Assembly: GCA_964567755.1 (NCBI GenBank)
Contig: CAZMNW010000043.1
Coordinates: 1-58,085 of the forward strand
Source of the DNA: DASRJW01 sp964567755
Lineage (GTDB): Bacteria; Krumholzibacteriota; Krumholzibacteriia; G020349025
DNA: 58,085 nucleotides
Direction of reading: 5' to 3'
Below, piece after piece: positions 10,830 through 20,468 of this stretch (position 1 is the first letter of the stretch; the number at the start of each line of letters is the position of its first letter). Below the pieces are notes generated by a model that saw only the letters and a program-made list of their open reading frames with translations, was not told the DNA's origin and ran no database searches. The position numbers were made by a program, and so were the translations under genes.

Positions 10830-11145
10830 TCGACCCCCGTCTCGATCCACGACCACGATTTCCGCCGCTCGCTGCTCTCCATGTGTGCAGGCCGGCAACG
10901 CGGTGCTCGCGCGCGGATCAAGTCGCCCCCTGCGCCGCGGCATGGACGCGATCTGTGCCCGCTGCGGTTGCACACAAGTGAATGTGTCGCGGGCACCTGC
11001 GTCGTCAGGCGGCGAAGTTCGATGCGCACGGCATGGTTGGTACGAACCCTGCCAAGCTCTCGACGTTCCCGCGCACAGCTCCCGCCATCATCCCGTGCGG
11101 TGCGTCGCCAGTCGTGCTCGCATTGCCGGTAACCAAGGAGTGACG
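10830..11145 (+). other. Intergenic region between purM and the sigma-54 activator (316 bases)
   Basis: No stand-alone gene is recognised. The frame of the downstream gene stays open through it, and an in-frame ATG at 10942 would add 68 residues containing CARCGC and CARHGWYEPC, a possible zinc-ribbon pattern; it has no ribosome binding site, while AAGGAG precedes ATG 11146. A CACAC/GTGTC near-palindrome surrounds 10975. I see no clear promoter or terminator. Confidence 0.4.
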
Positions 11146-12750
<1,605 letters not shown>

Positions 12751-12878
12751 GGTGTGCGGCGGAGTCCAAGCAGGAGCGGGTGGGCGCGCGCGGGGAACCT
12801 CCAGGTTGCAACGCGATCCAACGCGCGACCCGCGATCCATGCGGGCCCAGCGCGCGCCACCACGACTGCGGATCGTAC

Positions 12879-12908
12879 TTGCCGATGCTGGCAGCGCCTG
12901 CGTAGGAT
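12879..12908 (+). promoter_or_regulatory. Putative promoter of the GT-C glycosyltransferase gene
   Basis: TTGCCG (12879-12884), 18-base spacer, TAGGAT (12903-12908). Same TAGGNT -10 style as the rsfS and purM promoters. Predicted leader is about 55 bases. Confidence 0.5.
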
Positions 12909-12969
12909 GGCGCCGCTGCCATGCGAACAGCAATCGTCGTTCCAGCGTCGAGGTGCGTCCGCGGACTCC

Positions 12970-14781
12970 ATGTCACCCAAGCGTCGAGACTTTGACGGAC
13001 TGCGCGATGTGTACCGCCTCGCGGCGATTGCGGTGCTCGTCGCTGCGGCGCTGTTCTTCCGTCATTTCCGTCTCGACGATGCATTCATTTCCTACCGCTA
13101 TGCGCGCCACTGGGCCGCAGGCCTCGGTCCGGTCATGAACGCCGGCGAGCGCGTCGAGGGTGTTTCGAATCTGCCGTGGACGGGACTGCTCGGACTCTGC
13201 GCCGCACTCGGTCTGGAGCCGCATGCAATCGCTCCGTTGCTGTCTTGCCTGTGTGGCTTGGCCGTTCTGGCCGCGAGCGCCGCACTCGCCGCGCGCGCCT
13301 GTGGCGACGCGCGGGCTGGGGGGCCGGCAGCACTGTTTTGCGCTGCGGCAGCGCCGATCGCGATCTGGAGCGTGAGTGGCATGGAAACACTCGCGTTCAC
13401 GGCACTCCTCGGACTCCTGTTCCTGCGCGCTTTACGCGATTTCACCACGCGTCGCAATGGGCTGGTCACGGGTGTCGTGCTCGGCGTCGTGGCGAGCATG
13501 CGACCGGAAGGACTTGCCTACGCATTGCCGCTCTTCCTCGCTTCACCGCGGCAGGTTCGCTGGCTGGGTGGCGTTTGTCTGGGAGCCCTCGCGGTCGTGG
13601 TACCGCTCTGCCTCGGACGCTGGTTTTACTACGGCGCCTGGTTGCCGAACCCTGTTTTCGCCAAGGTCACGCTCGGGTCGGCGGCGTTTACTTCCGGACT
13701 GCTCTACATCGGCAAAGGGATCGCTGCCTTCCCGCTCTATTTCGCCGCGGTTCCATTCACGCGTGCCTGCGGCTCGCGGGTGCAGCGTCTGCTCGTCGGC
13801 TGGATCGCGACGACGATGCTGGTGGCGTGGGTGGCGGGCGGCGAGCGCTTCCCGGGATACCGCTTATGGGTGCCGGCTTGGCCCGCGTTGGCGCTCTGCG
13901 CAACGGTCGCGATGCGAAGCCTGCAGAGGGGTGCCCTTCCGAGGCAGGGGTGGCTCGTCGCCATGACACTCGTGGCCACAGGGGCAGGCCTCGTGTTGTC
14001 ACTGCAAACGTTTCGCGAATCGCCACTCGCGGATGCGATCCTGAATCACGCTCGCATTCAGCAGCAGGATGCCTTGCGACGAGCCACCCCGCCCCATGGG
14101 CGTCTCGAGGCCGAGTGCGACTTCCTCGGCGCCATGTGTCTTGCGCTCGCCGTGGGAGGCGCGCTGCTGCTGTGGCAACGGCGTGCATGGCAGCGGTCGC
14201 GCGCTGCCCATTCCAGGCTGCCGGATTCCCCGGGCGTGGCGCAACCCAGCAGGGAGGCGCCAGCCATCGCCGGCCGCATGCGCTGGATGCAGGCGAGCCT
14301 GTGCGGATGGGGTTGCGCCGTCATTCTCCTGCCCTTCTGGCTCGATCCGAGCGTGCGCGCGTGCCGCATGAGCGACCCTGCGGTGCGTTTCGGGAAACCC
14401 GTGGGAGAGTATCTGCGCCGCCACTTTACAGCCGGCACGTGGGTGGCGACGAACTGCGCCGGCAGCTTGCCCTATTTTGCGCAACTCCCGGTCATCGACA
14501 TGCTCGGGCTCACGGATGCCCACATCGCGCGCGTGAATCCGGACCGGAGACAATGGATCGGGCACGAGAAGGGGGATGGCGTTTACGTGCTGTCGCGCCG
14601 GCCCCACATCATCATTCTCGGCGGTCCAGAAGGTTCCGCGACACCGTGGCATTTCCCGGGTGACCGGCAGATCGCTGCATCGCCGGAGTTCCAGCGCGAC
14701 TACGCTTTGTGTCGGGTTCCGATGCCGGACTTCGAGTTTCTCTACTATGCGCGGCGCGACGTCGACCGGACCAACAGGTGA
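12970..14781 (+). CDS. GT-C fold polytopic membrane glycosyltransferase
   Basis: A 603-residue membrane protein with roughly ten hydrophobic segments and a C-terminal extracytoplasmic part. Asp36-Asp37 in the first loop, within RLDDAFISYRYARH, followed by an Asn-x-Gly-Glu-x-Val-Glu-Gly motif (residues about 57-65), matches the pattern of the arabinofuranosyltransferase AftB-like and ArnT-like GT-C enzymes, which move a sugar from a polyprenyl-phosphate donor outside the membrane. The donor and acceptor are unknown. ATG 12970 lacks a strong ribosome binding site. The 3' end overlaps the convergent modC gene by 37 bases, so the two transcripts collide tail to tail. Confidence 0.8.
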   Translation: MSPKRRDFDGLRDVYRLAAIAVLVAAALFFRHFRLDDAFISYRYARHWAAGLGPVMNAGERVEGVSNLPWTGLLGLCAALGLEPHAIAPLLSCLCGLAVLAASAALAARACGDARAGGPAALFCAAAAPIAIWSVSGMETLAFTALLGLLFLRALRDFTTRRNGLVTGVVLGVVASMRPEGLAYALPLFLASPRQVRWLGGVCLGALAVVVPLCLGRWFYYGAWLPNPVFAKVTLGSAAFTSGLLYIGKGIAAFPLYFAAVPFTRACGSRVQRLLVGWIATTMLVAWVAGGERFPGYRLWVPAWPALALCATVAMRSLQRGALPRQGWLVAMTLVATGAGLVLSLQTFRESPLADAILNHARIQQQDALRRATPPHGRLEAECDFLGAMCLALAVGGALLLWQRRAWQRSRAAHSRLPDSPGVAQPSREAPAIAGRMRWMQASLCGWGCAVILLPFWLDPSVRACRMSDPAVRFGKPVGEYLRRHFTAGTWVATNCAGSLPYFAQLPVIDMLGLTDAHIARVNPDRRQWIGHEKGDGVYVLSRRPHIIILGGPEGSATPWHFPGDRQIAASPEFQRDYALCRVPMPDFEFLYYARRDVDRTNR

Positions 14782-15824
14782 GCCGCCGTGGCTTTGAAGC
14801 GCACGATGACTGCGCTTCCGGGTTGTAAGTGCAGCTCTTCTTCCGCCTGTTGGGTGATGAGAGCGCACAGGTCGAACTCCGCCGCCAGCAAGACGCGACG
14901 CAGCGGGCCTTGGGACACGATGCTCCGCACGCGCGCGGCCACGGCGTTGCGCGCACTGCTCGGGCGAACGTCCGTGGTCCCCAACAGGAGATCCTCGGGG
15001 CGCACACAGACGAACACCGGCGTCGTGATGGCAAGGGTGCCGGCCACTTGAAACTCGCGCGCGCCGCAACGAACGATGCACAGCCCCTCGCCGCCGCCCG
15101 TGACCGTCCCGGGGACGAAATTCTCGGTGCCAACGAACTCTGCCGCGGCAGGCGTTGCCGGATGGCGGAGCAACTCGAGCACGGGGCCGGCCTGGACGAG
15201 CGCGCCGCCCAAGAGCAGCCAGGTCCAACGCGCAAACGCGATCGCTTCACTGCGATCGTGTGTCACCAGGATCGCCGGGAGCTCGCGTGTCGCGAGCACC
15301 TCGCGCAACAAGTGCTGCGTCGTGGTCCGGGTCGCCGGGTCAAGACCCGCGAACGGTTCGTCCAGCAACAGCAGCGCGGGATCCGAAGCCAGCGCGCGGG
15401 CCAGAGCCACGCGCGTGCGTTCCCCGCCCGAAATGGCTTGCGGCCGGTGCGTTGCCAGATGCGCGATCCCGAGTTCCTCCAGCAATCGCAGCGCGCGCTG
15501 CCGGTCGCCGTGCGCCGGCAGCCCGAACAGCACATTATCGCGCACGCAGAGATGCGGGAACAGCGCGCCATCTTGCATCACATAGCCGCAACGCCGTTTT
15601 TCGGGCGGGATGTCGATGCGACGCGCGGCATCGAAGAAAGTTTCCCCGCCCCAGACGATGCGTCCGGTCGCGGGCCGTTCGAGACCGGCGAGACACTCGA
15701 GCAAGGTCGTCTTGCCGGCACCCGACGGACCGAGGATGACGAGCGGGAAGTGGTTACACTCGGCCTCGACGCGCACGTCGACATGCGGCCGCGGCATGCC
15801 TACGGAGAGCGCCAGGCGGCTCAT
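14745..15824 (-). CDS. modC: Molybdate-type ABC transporter ATP-binding protein
   Basis: A 359-residue ATPase with Walker A GPSGAGKT (32-39), signature ISGGE (131-135), Walker B LLLLDEP (151-157) and the switch His in LVTHD. The C-terminal third is a regulatory TOBE-like region with PEDLLLG and SSARNAV, as in ModC proteins. It energises the fused ModA-ModB protein encoded just upstream; the genes overlap as ATGA. I chose ATG 15824; the frame goes 25 codons further, but that part lies in the modAB coding end. Molybdate, tungstate or sulfate cannot be told apart by the ATPase alone. Confidence 0.9.
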   Translation of the reverse strand: MSRLALSVGMPRPHVDVRVEAECNHFPLVILGPSGAGKTTLLECLAGLERPATGRIVWGGETFFDAARRIDIPPEKRRCGYVMQDGALFPHLCVRDNVLFGLPAHGDRQRALRLLEELGIAHLATHRPQAISGGERTRVALARALASDPALLLLDEPFAGLDPATRTTTQHLLREVLATRELPAILVTHDRSEAIAFARWTWLLLGGALVQAGPVLELLRHPATPAAAEFVGTENFVPGTVTGGGEGLCIVRCGAREFQVAGTLAITTPVFVCVRPEDLLLGTTDVRPSSARNAVAARVRSIVSQGPLRRVLLAAEFDLCALITQQAEEELHLQPGSAVIVRFKATAAHLLVRSTSRRA

Positions 15825-17299
15825 CGCCAATCCCTCGCGGCCAATCGCTGCGCCAGGAACGCGCCCGACAAGGTCAACACCATGACGCCCCCGACCCACG
15901 CCAGCGCTTCGCCGGGGCTGCCGAAGAACACCGCGTCGTAGATCGCCAGCGGCATGGTTTGCGTCCGGCCCGGAATATTGCCGGCGACCATGAGCGTGGC
16001 GCCGAACTCACCGAGGGCGCGAAAGAAAGCCAAGAGCACGCCCGCGAGCACGCCCCTGCGAGCGAGTGGGAGTTGCACCTGCCAGAAGCTCCGCCAGGGA
16101 CTCGCGCCCAGACTGCGAGCCGCCTGCAGATAGCGCCGCGGCACGGACTCGAGGGCACTGCGCGCCGGACGCACCATGAGCGGCAACGCCATGATCGCCG
16201 ACGCGACGACGGCGGCGATCCACGTGAAGGTGATCTGGATGCCCGCGCGCTCCAACCAGGCCCCGAGCGCTCGTTGCGGTGTCAGCGCTTCGAGCAGCAG
16301 CACGCCGACGACGGTCGGCGGCAACACCATCGGTAGATCCGTGATTGCCGCGGCGAGATCGCGTCCGACGCCGGGGCGCGCGGACGCGAGTCGCGCCGCC
16401 AGCAGCATGCCGAAAGCCCCGGCCGCGAGTGTCGCCAGCACGGCCACCCGCAAGGAAAGCCACAGCGGTTGCAATCGACTGGCGCGGGAAAAGGTGCGCG
16501 TGGCAAGCGCGGGCGACGATCGAGCCGGAGTGCGGTCGCCGAGGTCGTCCGCAGGGAGAGCGAAACCATGGCGCTGGAGAATGGCAGCGCCCACGGGGCC
16601 GCGAGCGAAATCGACGAAGCGCGTCGCCGTCGCATTGTCCCCGTCTCGACAGACGGCGATCGCGTACGTGACCGGGGCATGCAGCGATTCTGCAATCACG
16701 AACCAGGTGCGCAAACGCGAATCGTGCAGCACGTCGGTGTGGTAGGCGATGCCTGCGTCCGCATTGCCCGTGGCCACGGCCGCCGTCACGTGCACGGCGT
16801 CGGCAGAGGGCAGCAATCGCGACTGCAACACGCCGTCGAGGCCGGCTGCACCCAGCGCCTGCATGGCGTATTCACCCACGGGCGCACTGCGCGGATCGCC
16901 GATGGCGATCCGGCGCAAGCGTGGGGAGTCGAGATCCGCCAAGGCGCCGAGCTCGCCAGCAAAATCGTGACGCGTGAACACGACCAGCCGATTGCTGGCC
17001 AGCGGATCCAGGCGCACGAGCCATCCCTGCGCGCGCAGCGCCACGGCCTCGGTCCAGCTGGCGCCGACGAAGACATCGCAGGGGGCGCCGGCGGCGATCT
17101 GCCTGGTGAGCGCCCCCGAACCGGCCGCATGCAATTGCACCCGTTGTTCTGGCTCCATGGCGCTCCATCGCGCCGCGATGTCGGACAGGGGCGAGCGTAG
17201 ACTGCTGGCGGCGAAAACCAGAATGTCGGCGGCAGTGTCGGTGACCGCAACGCATGCGAGTAACGCTGCGCCGCTCAAAACGCGGGGGATCCGGCTCAT
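15821..17299 (-). CDS. modAB: Fused ModA-ModB: molybdate-binding protein joined to the permease
   Basis: A single 492-residue frame carries two normally separate subunits. Residues 1-24 are a signal-like segment; 25-250 are a periplasmic molybdate-binding domain (FAASSLRSPLSD, AAGSGALTRQIAAGAPCDVFVGAS, YAIAVC); a linker lies at about 250-276; 277-488 are a ModB permease with about five membrane segments, the EAA-type loop AARSLGASPWRSFWQVQLP (393-411) and RALGEFGAT (428-436). Five segments after an exported domain predict an outside N-terminus and inside C-terminus, so the fusion is topologically reasonable. ATG 17299 overlaps the upstream regulator (ATGA), and the stop overlaps modC (ATGA). 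No frameshift is needed. One binding domain per permease would give two tethered receptors per dimeric transporter. Confidence 0.9.
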   Translation of the reverse strand: MSRIPRVLSGAALLACVAVTDTAADILVFAASSLRSPLSDIAARWSAMEPEQRVQLHAAGSGALTRQIAAGAPCDVFVGASWTEAVALRAQGWLVRLDPLASNRLVVFTRHDFAGELGALADLDSPRLRRIAIGDPRSAPVGEYAMQALGAAGLDGVLQSRLLPSADAVHVTAAVATGNADAGIAYHTDVLHDSRLRTWFVIAESLHAPVTYAIAVCRDGDNATATRFVDFARGPVGAAILQRHGFALPADDLGDRTPARSSPALATRTFSRASRLQPLWLSLRVAVLATLAAGAFGMLLAARLASARPGVGRDLAAAITDLPMVLPPTVVGVLLLEALTPQRALGAWLERAGIQITFTWIAAVVASAIMALPLMVRPARSALESVPRRYLQAARSLGASPWRSFWQVQLPLARRGVLAGVLLAFFRALGEFGATLMVAGNIPGRTQTMPLAIYDAVFFGSPGEALAWVGGVMVLTLSGAFLAQRLAARDWR

Positions 17300-17892
17300 G
17301 AGTGTCCTCGCAGCGCCGGCGACCGGGGCGCCGGCAACCGTGCGCTGCCCGCCGCGCCGATTTGTACGCGACACGCCCCGGTCTTGAACACCAGCACCAC
17401 TTTCATGTTGGGGCGCAAGTCGAGATCACGCACGGCGGCGTTCGTCAACCAAGCGACGAGTGGCGGCCGCGTGTCGACCTCAACTTCCACACCGGAGCTG
17501 CCGTGCACGAGCGACGAGATCTTGCCAGCCCACTGATTGCGGGCGCTGATGCCATGCAGACGTCGATGCGACACGAGGATGTCTTCGGCGTCGAGCTGGA
17601 CGCGTACGTGGTTGCCGCGACGGAGCGCCCGCGCCTGCACCGCGAGTTTTTCTCCCGCGGTCCGGACCCAAGCGATGCCGGCAACGGCATCCACGTGCTG
17701 CACCCGTCCCGCGATCCAGTTCGTCGATGGATCGGTCGCCGCCAACGGTGGCAACGTCGCCCGCGGCACGCGCCAGGCGCGTCCGATCTTGACGCCGTCC
17801 AGTCGTCCTTGGCGTAACCAGCGCCGCACCACCTCGGGATGCGTCTGCAGAGCCAATGCGACCTGGGTGACTGTGAGCCAGGAAGGAGCCAT
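17296..17892 (-). CDS. HTH-TOBE molybdate-responsive regulator-like protein
   Basis: A 198-residue protein with an excisionase/MerR-like helix-turn-helix at 5-48 (THPEVVRRWLRQGRLDGVKIG) and a C-terminal molybdate-binding-type region: a ModC-like segment (60-114), then ISARNQ (115-120) opening a TOBE/Mop domain through about 172. This is a different build from E. coli ModE, which pairs a winged helix with two Mop domains. It is first in the operon and its stop overlaps modAB (ATGA), so it likely senses molybdate and autoregulates; a storage/sensing role without DNA binding is the alternative. I chose ATG 17892 with GAGGTG upstream; the longer frame to 18129 is compositionally unlike protein. 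Confidence 0.83.
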   Translation of the reverse strand: MAPSWLTVTQVALALQTHPEVVRRWLRQGRLDGVKIGRAWRVPRATLPPLAATDPSTNWIAGRVQHVDAVAGIAWVRTAGEKLAVQARALRRGNHVRVQLDAEDILVSHRRLHGISARNQWAGKISSLVHGSSGVEVEVDTRPPLVAWLTNAAVRDLDLRPNMKVVLVFKTGACRVQIGAAGSARLPAPRSPALRGHS

Positions 17893-17935
17893 TCCCACCT
17901 CATTGCAACGCAACGCATCAAAATACAACTTAGCA

Positions 17936-17965
17936 CAACTAGCGAGAATCACGCCCGCGGGGCAA
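17936..17965 (-). promoter_or_regulatory. Putative promoter of the mod operon
   Basis: Reading the minus strand: TTGCCC (17965-17960), 18-base spacer, TAGTTG (17941-17936). The -10 is weak but has the TAG start common in this window. An unusually A/T-rich patch, about 17911-17940, lies just downstream and could be an operator. Confidence 0.38.
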
Positions 17966-18013
17966 GCGTCGGCCCGACCCGGCCTCGAGGTCGCGAGCGG
18001 AGCGCGGGCGAAT

Positions 18014-19282
18014 CTAGAACGAGTACGAGGTTCGCAGGTCGAAACGCCACGTGCCCTGGTCGTCGCAGCCGAGCACGGCGAGGACTGGGTGGGACCGGCG
18101 CAGATAGGCACTGGCACCGATGCCGGCACTCCAGCGCAATCGGGCCTGTTGCCATGTCGCGGCGTCCGCCACTGCGCCCGGAGCCGAAGCGCCCCATGCG
18201 CTGCCCGTGTCGGCGAACAAGTGCAGCACCGTCGGCAACGGGGTGCGGGCGAAGGCTTGCGGACTCCAGAAGTTGAGCGGAAAACGCGCCTCCATGCCGC
18301 CCCACAGTCCGCCGTCGCCGTTCACCACACCATAGGTGTGACCGCGCAAGGTCGGACCGCTGCCGAGGTGAACGCGTCCATAACGGGGGACGATCCCGCG
18401 CACGGTGCGCAGCTCGAGCCCGGTGGCGAGCACGCAACGCCGGCCGAGCGCGCCGGCTGCGCTCAATCGTGCGTCGAAGTCCTGGTGCTCGGCGTCACCT
18501 GTCGTCGCCGACAACGCCAGACTGCCGTAAAAGTAAGACCACTCGAATCGCCGTGGCTGCGTTCCCCAAGCCAGCGCCACGCTGCCACGCCGCAGGCGGT
18601 CGTTCCGCCCGCCCGAGAGCAGAGACGCGTTCTCCGAGGCGCGCACTTGCCACAGAGCGCCGGAGAGCTCGAGTCGAATGCCGCGCGGCGGCAGAGAGAC
18701 GCGGGCACCGAGCACAGCGCGATCGAAAATGATGTGCTCTTCTGCCGTCTCCATTTCCTCGATGGCATCGGCGTGCAACATGGCTGCCACCGGCAGCGAC
18801 AACACGGGCCGTGGTTCGGACCACTCGATCTGGAGAAGCTTTTGTGCTCCGCCCGCGACTGCGAGTGTCAGGCGCTCGCCGCGTCCGGCGCCGCCCCAGA
18901 TGCCGAGCTTGGCTCCGCCCGTGATGCGATCGTCGGAGCGGAGTTGCAACAGCGGTTGTACCGAGGTGGCCGGTGCGCGCTTCGTCGCCAGGGTCACGAC
19001 GACGGTGTCGGGTGTCATGAGAATGGGAACGATCTCGAGTGTCTCGAGCCAGCCTGCGGCCAGAATGTCGGCGCGCGCGCGGCGCACACGCGCAGCGTCG
19101 AAGAGTGTTCCTGGCTGCAAGCCGAGCGCGTGCACGAGCCGTGCGGGCGATTCGCGTTCGCTGCCGAGGACGCGCACGGCGGCGACAACCGCACCGCCCG
19201 GGACTCGGGTCGGAGGTTCGGCCGCCGGCGCACTCGCGCAGGCGAGCGTCGCGGCGAGAACAAGCACCTGCACGGAACGCAT
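18014..19282 (-). CDS. Omp85/BamA-family outer membrane protein
   Basis: A 422-residue exported protein. Residues 1-20 are a signal peptide (MRSVQVLVLAATLACASA), 28-95 look like one POTRA-type domain (ending in TPDTVVVTLATKR), and about 100-422 have the alternating strands of a beta-barrel, ending in Phe (RTSYSF) as barrel proteins do. The block LGSGPTLRGHTYG corresponds to the Omp85 lid-loop region (RGY-like, here RGHTYG). With a single POTRA it is smaller than BamA or TamA and may assemble or translocate a specific partner. ATG 19282 has AAGGAG at spacing 5, part of which is in a small hairpin. Confidence 0.8.
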   Translation of the reverse strand: MRSVQVLVLAATLACASAPAAEPPTRVPGGAVVAAVRVLGSERESPARLVHALGLQPGTLFDAARVRRARADILAAGWLETLEIVPILMTPDTVVVTLATKRAPATSVQPLLQLRSDDRITGGAKLGIWGGAGRGERLTLAVAGGAQKLLQIEWSEPRPVLSLPVAAMLHADAIEEMETAEEHIIFDRAVLGARVSLPPRGIRLELSGALWQVRASENASLLSGGRNDRLRRGSVALAWGTQPRRFEWSYFYGSLALSATTGDAEHQDFDARLSAAGALGRRCVLATGLELRTVRGIVPRYGRVHLGSGPTLRGHTYGVVNGDGGLWGGMEARFPLNFWSPQAFARTPLPTVLHLFADTGSAWGASAPGAVADAATWQQARLRWSAGIGASAYLRRSHPVLAVLGCDDQGTWRFDLRTSYSF

Positions 19283-19284
19283 GT

Positions 19285-19304
19285 CCACTCCTTCTTCCGA
19301 GTGG
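19285..19304 (-). promoter_or_regulatory. Hairpin overlapping the ribosome binding site of the Omp85-like gene
   Basis: In the minus-strand mRNA, CCACTC pairs with GAGTGG around an 8-base loop (6 bp perfect). The ribosome binding site AAGGAG (19293-19288) spans the loop and the start-proximal arm, two bases before the ATG-adjacent AC. It could damp or thermally tune translation. Confidence 0.4.
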
Positions 19305-19586
19305 AGCAATGGAAGCTCTGTACCGAAGACGATGACACGACCACCGCGTGCGTGGCGCAGCTCCGGAAGGTCCAGAGGGGTCTCCGCGGCGCGGTGCTCG
19401 TGATTCGTGCGGCCGAGAAGGCGCCGTGGTCGAGTTCCAGTCGCCTGGAGATCGCGGGCCGACCTGCGCGTTCGACCGCGGCCGGGTCCCGATCCAAGCT
19501 CCAGCCGCGGAAGATCGTGCACACGATGTCGCGGCTCCCGGTCTTGCACTTCGAGCCATGTGGGATGGCCGGCGTGTGGCTCGACT
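19305..19586. other. Divergent intergenic region, central part
   Basis: Together with flanking sites this forms a 403-base gap between the divergent Omp85-like gene (minus) and the barrel-like gene (plus). I see no gene in it. The plus promoter sits at its right end; no convincing minus promoter was found by eye. Confidence 0.5.
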
Positions 19587-19616
19587 TTGACAAAGCGCGC
19601 GGTGGCCGCTTACGTT
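19587..19616 (+). promoter_or_regulatory. Putative promoter of the 240-residue barrel-like protein gene
   Basis: TTGACA (19587-19592, perfect), 18-base spacer, TACGTT (19611-19616). Predicted leader about 60 bases; AGGAGG lies at 19674-19679. Confidence 0.6.
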
Positions 19617-19685
19617 CCCCGGGATTCGCCGGCGGATCACGACCGGCGCCGCTTTGGACCGCAACGACGCACGAGGAGGCTCGGC

Positions 19686-20408
19686 ATGCGAGGCAACCTG
19701 GGGCTCGCGATGGGTGTGGCATGGATGGTGGCAGCGGCCCCGACCCGAGCCCAGGACGCGACGGACGAACGGACGCGGCCGATCCGAGTTGGCAACCTGA
19801 ACGTGGCCGTCCTCGGCTTCGGCTATGCCGCTCACGACCACCCGACCTACGACGATCATTTCTTCATCGACATTTCCTACCAGCGGCGCATTCTGCGGCG
19901 CGAGATTCGAGCCGTGCCGCTGTGGGTGCGCGGAGCGCTGCAGTTCACCGAGGACGAAACGTCGGAGGACTCGACCTTCACGTACTGGCCGAGTACGGGG
20001 GACATTCCGTACCCGGAGTCGGTGCAGGAACAAACCAGCGATTTCAGCATTCGCGCCGAATTGTTCGCCGATTTCCTGCACAACAAGAACGCTGCGCTGT
20101 ATGCGGGCGGTGGGTTCGCGATCCATCTCGTCAGCTTCACGTCGCGCGGACGGATTTCGGGGCGAAACGGCGCCGCGGGGTTGGAAACCGACGAAAACCG
20201 CCTCGCTCCGTCCGTCGTTGCCGGCGCGAGGTTTTTCTCGGCCAAGCATCCGTACACGTTCTACGGCGAGGCGCGTTACGGTTTCACCTACGGGCGCGCC
20301 ACCGGACCGCAGGACGAAAACCCACCCAGCCGCGTGTTCATCGAGGATTTCGACGTCGAATCAGTCGGCAATGTGAGCTTCGAGGGTGGGCTCGGCGTGC
20401 ACTGGTGA
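19686..20408 (+). CDS. Putative small outer-membrane beta-barrel protein
   Basis: A 240-residue exported protein. Residues 1-22 form a signal peptide ending near TRAQ. The rest alternates aromatic and polar residues (HFFIDISYQRRIL, ALYAGGGFAIHLVSF, YTFYGEARYGFTYG) and ends in an aromatic residue (GLGVHW), the profile of an 8-stranded OmpX/OmpA-like barrel. No enzyme motif is seen, and I cannot name the family. ATG 19686 has AGGAGG at spacing 6. It is divergent from the Omp85-like gene and convergent with the HEAT-cyclophilin gene, so it is probably its own transcription unit. Confidence 0.72.
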   Translation: MRGNLGLAMGVAWMVAAAPTRAQDATDERTRPIRVGNLNVAVLGFGYAAHDHPTYDDHFFIDISYQRRILRREIRAVPLWVRGALQFTEDETSEDSTFTYWPSTGDIPYPESVQEQTSDFSIRAELFADFLHNKNAALYAGGGFAIHLVSFTSRGRISGRNGAAGLETDENRLAPSVVAGARFFSAKHPYTFYGEARYGFTYGRATGPQDENPPSRVFIEDFDVESVGNVSFEGGLGVHW

Positions 20409-20468
20409 GCGCCGGTGGGCGCGCCTCGCGCTCTCCGCGCTGCGCCTCGACGGCAGTTGCGCACAGGC

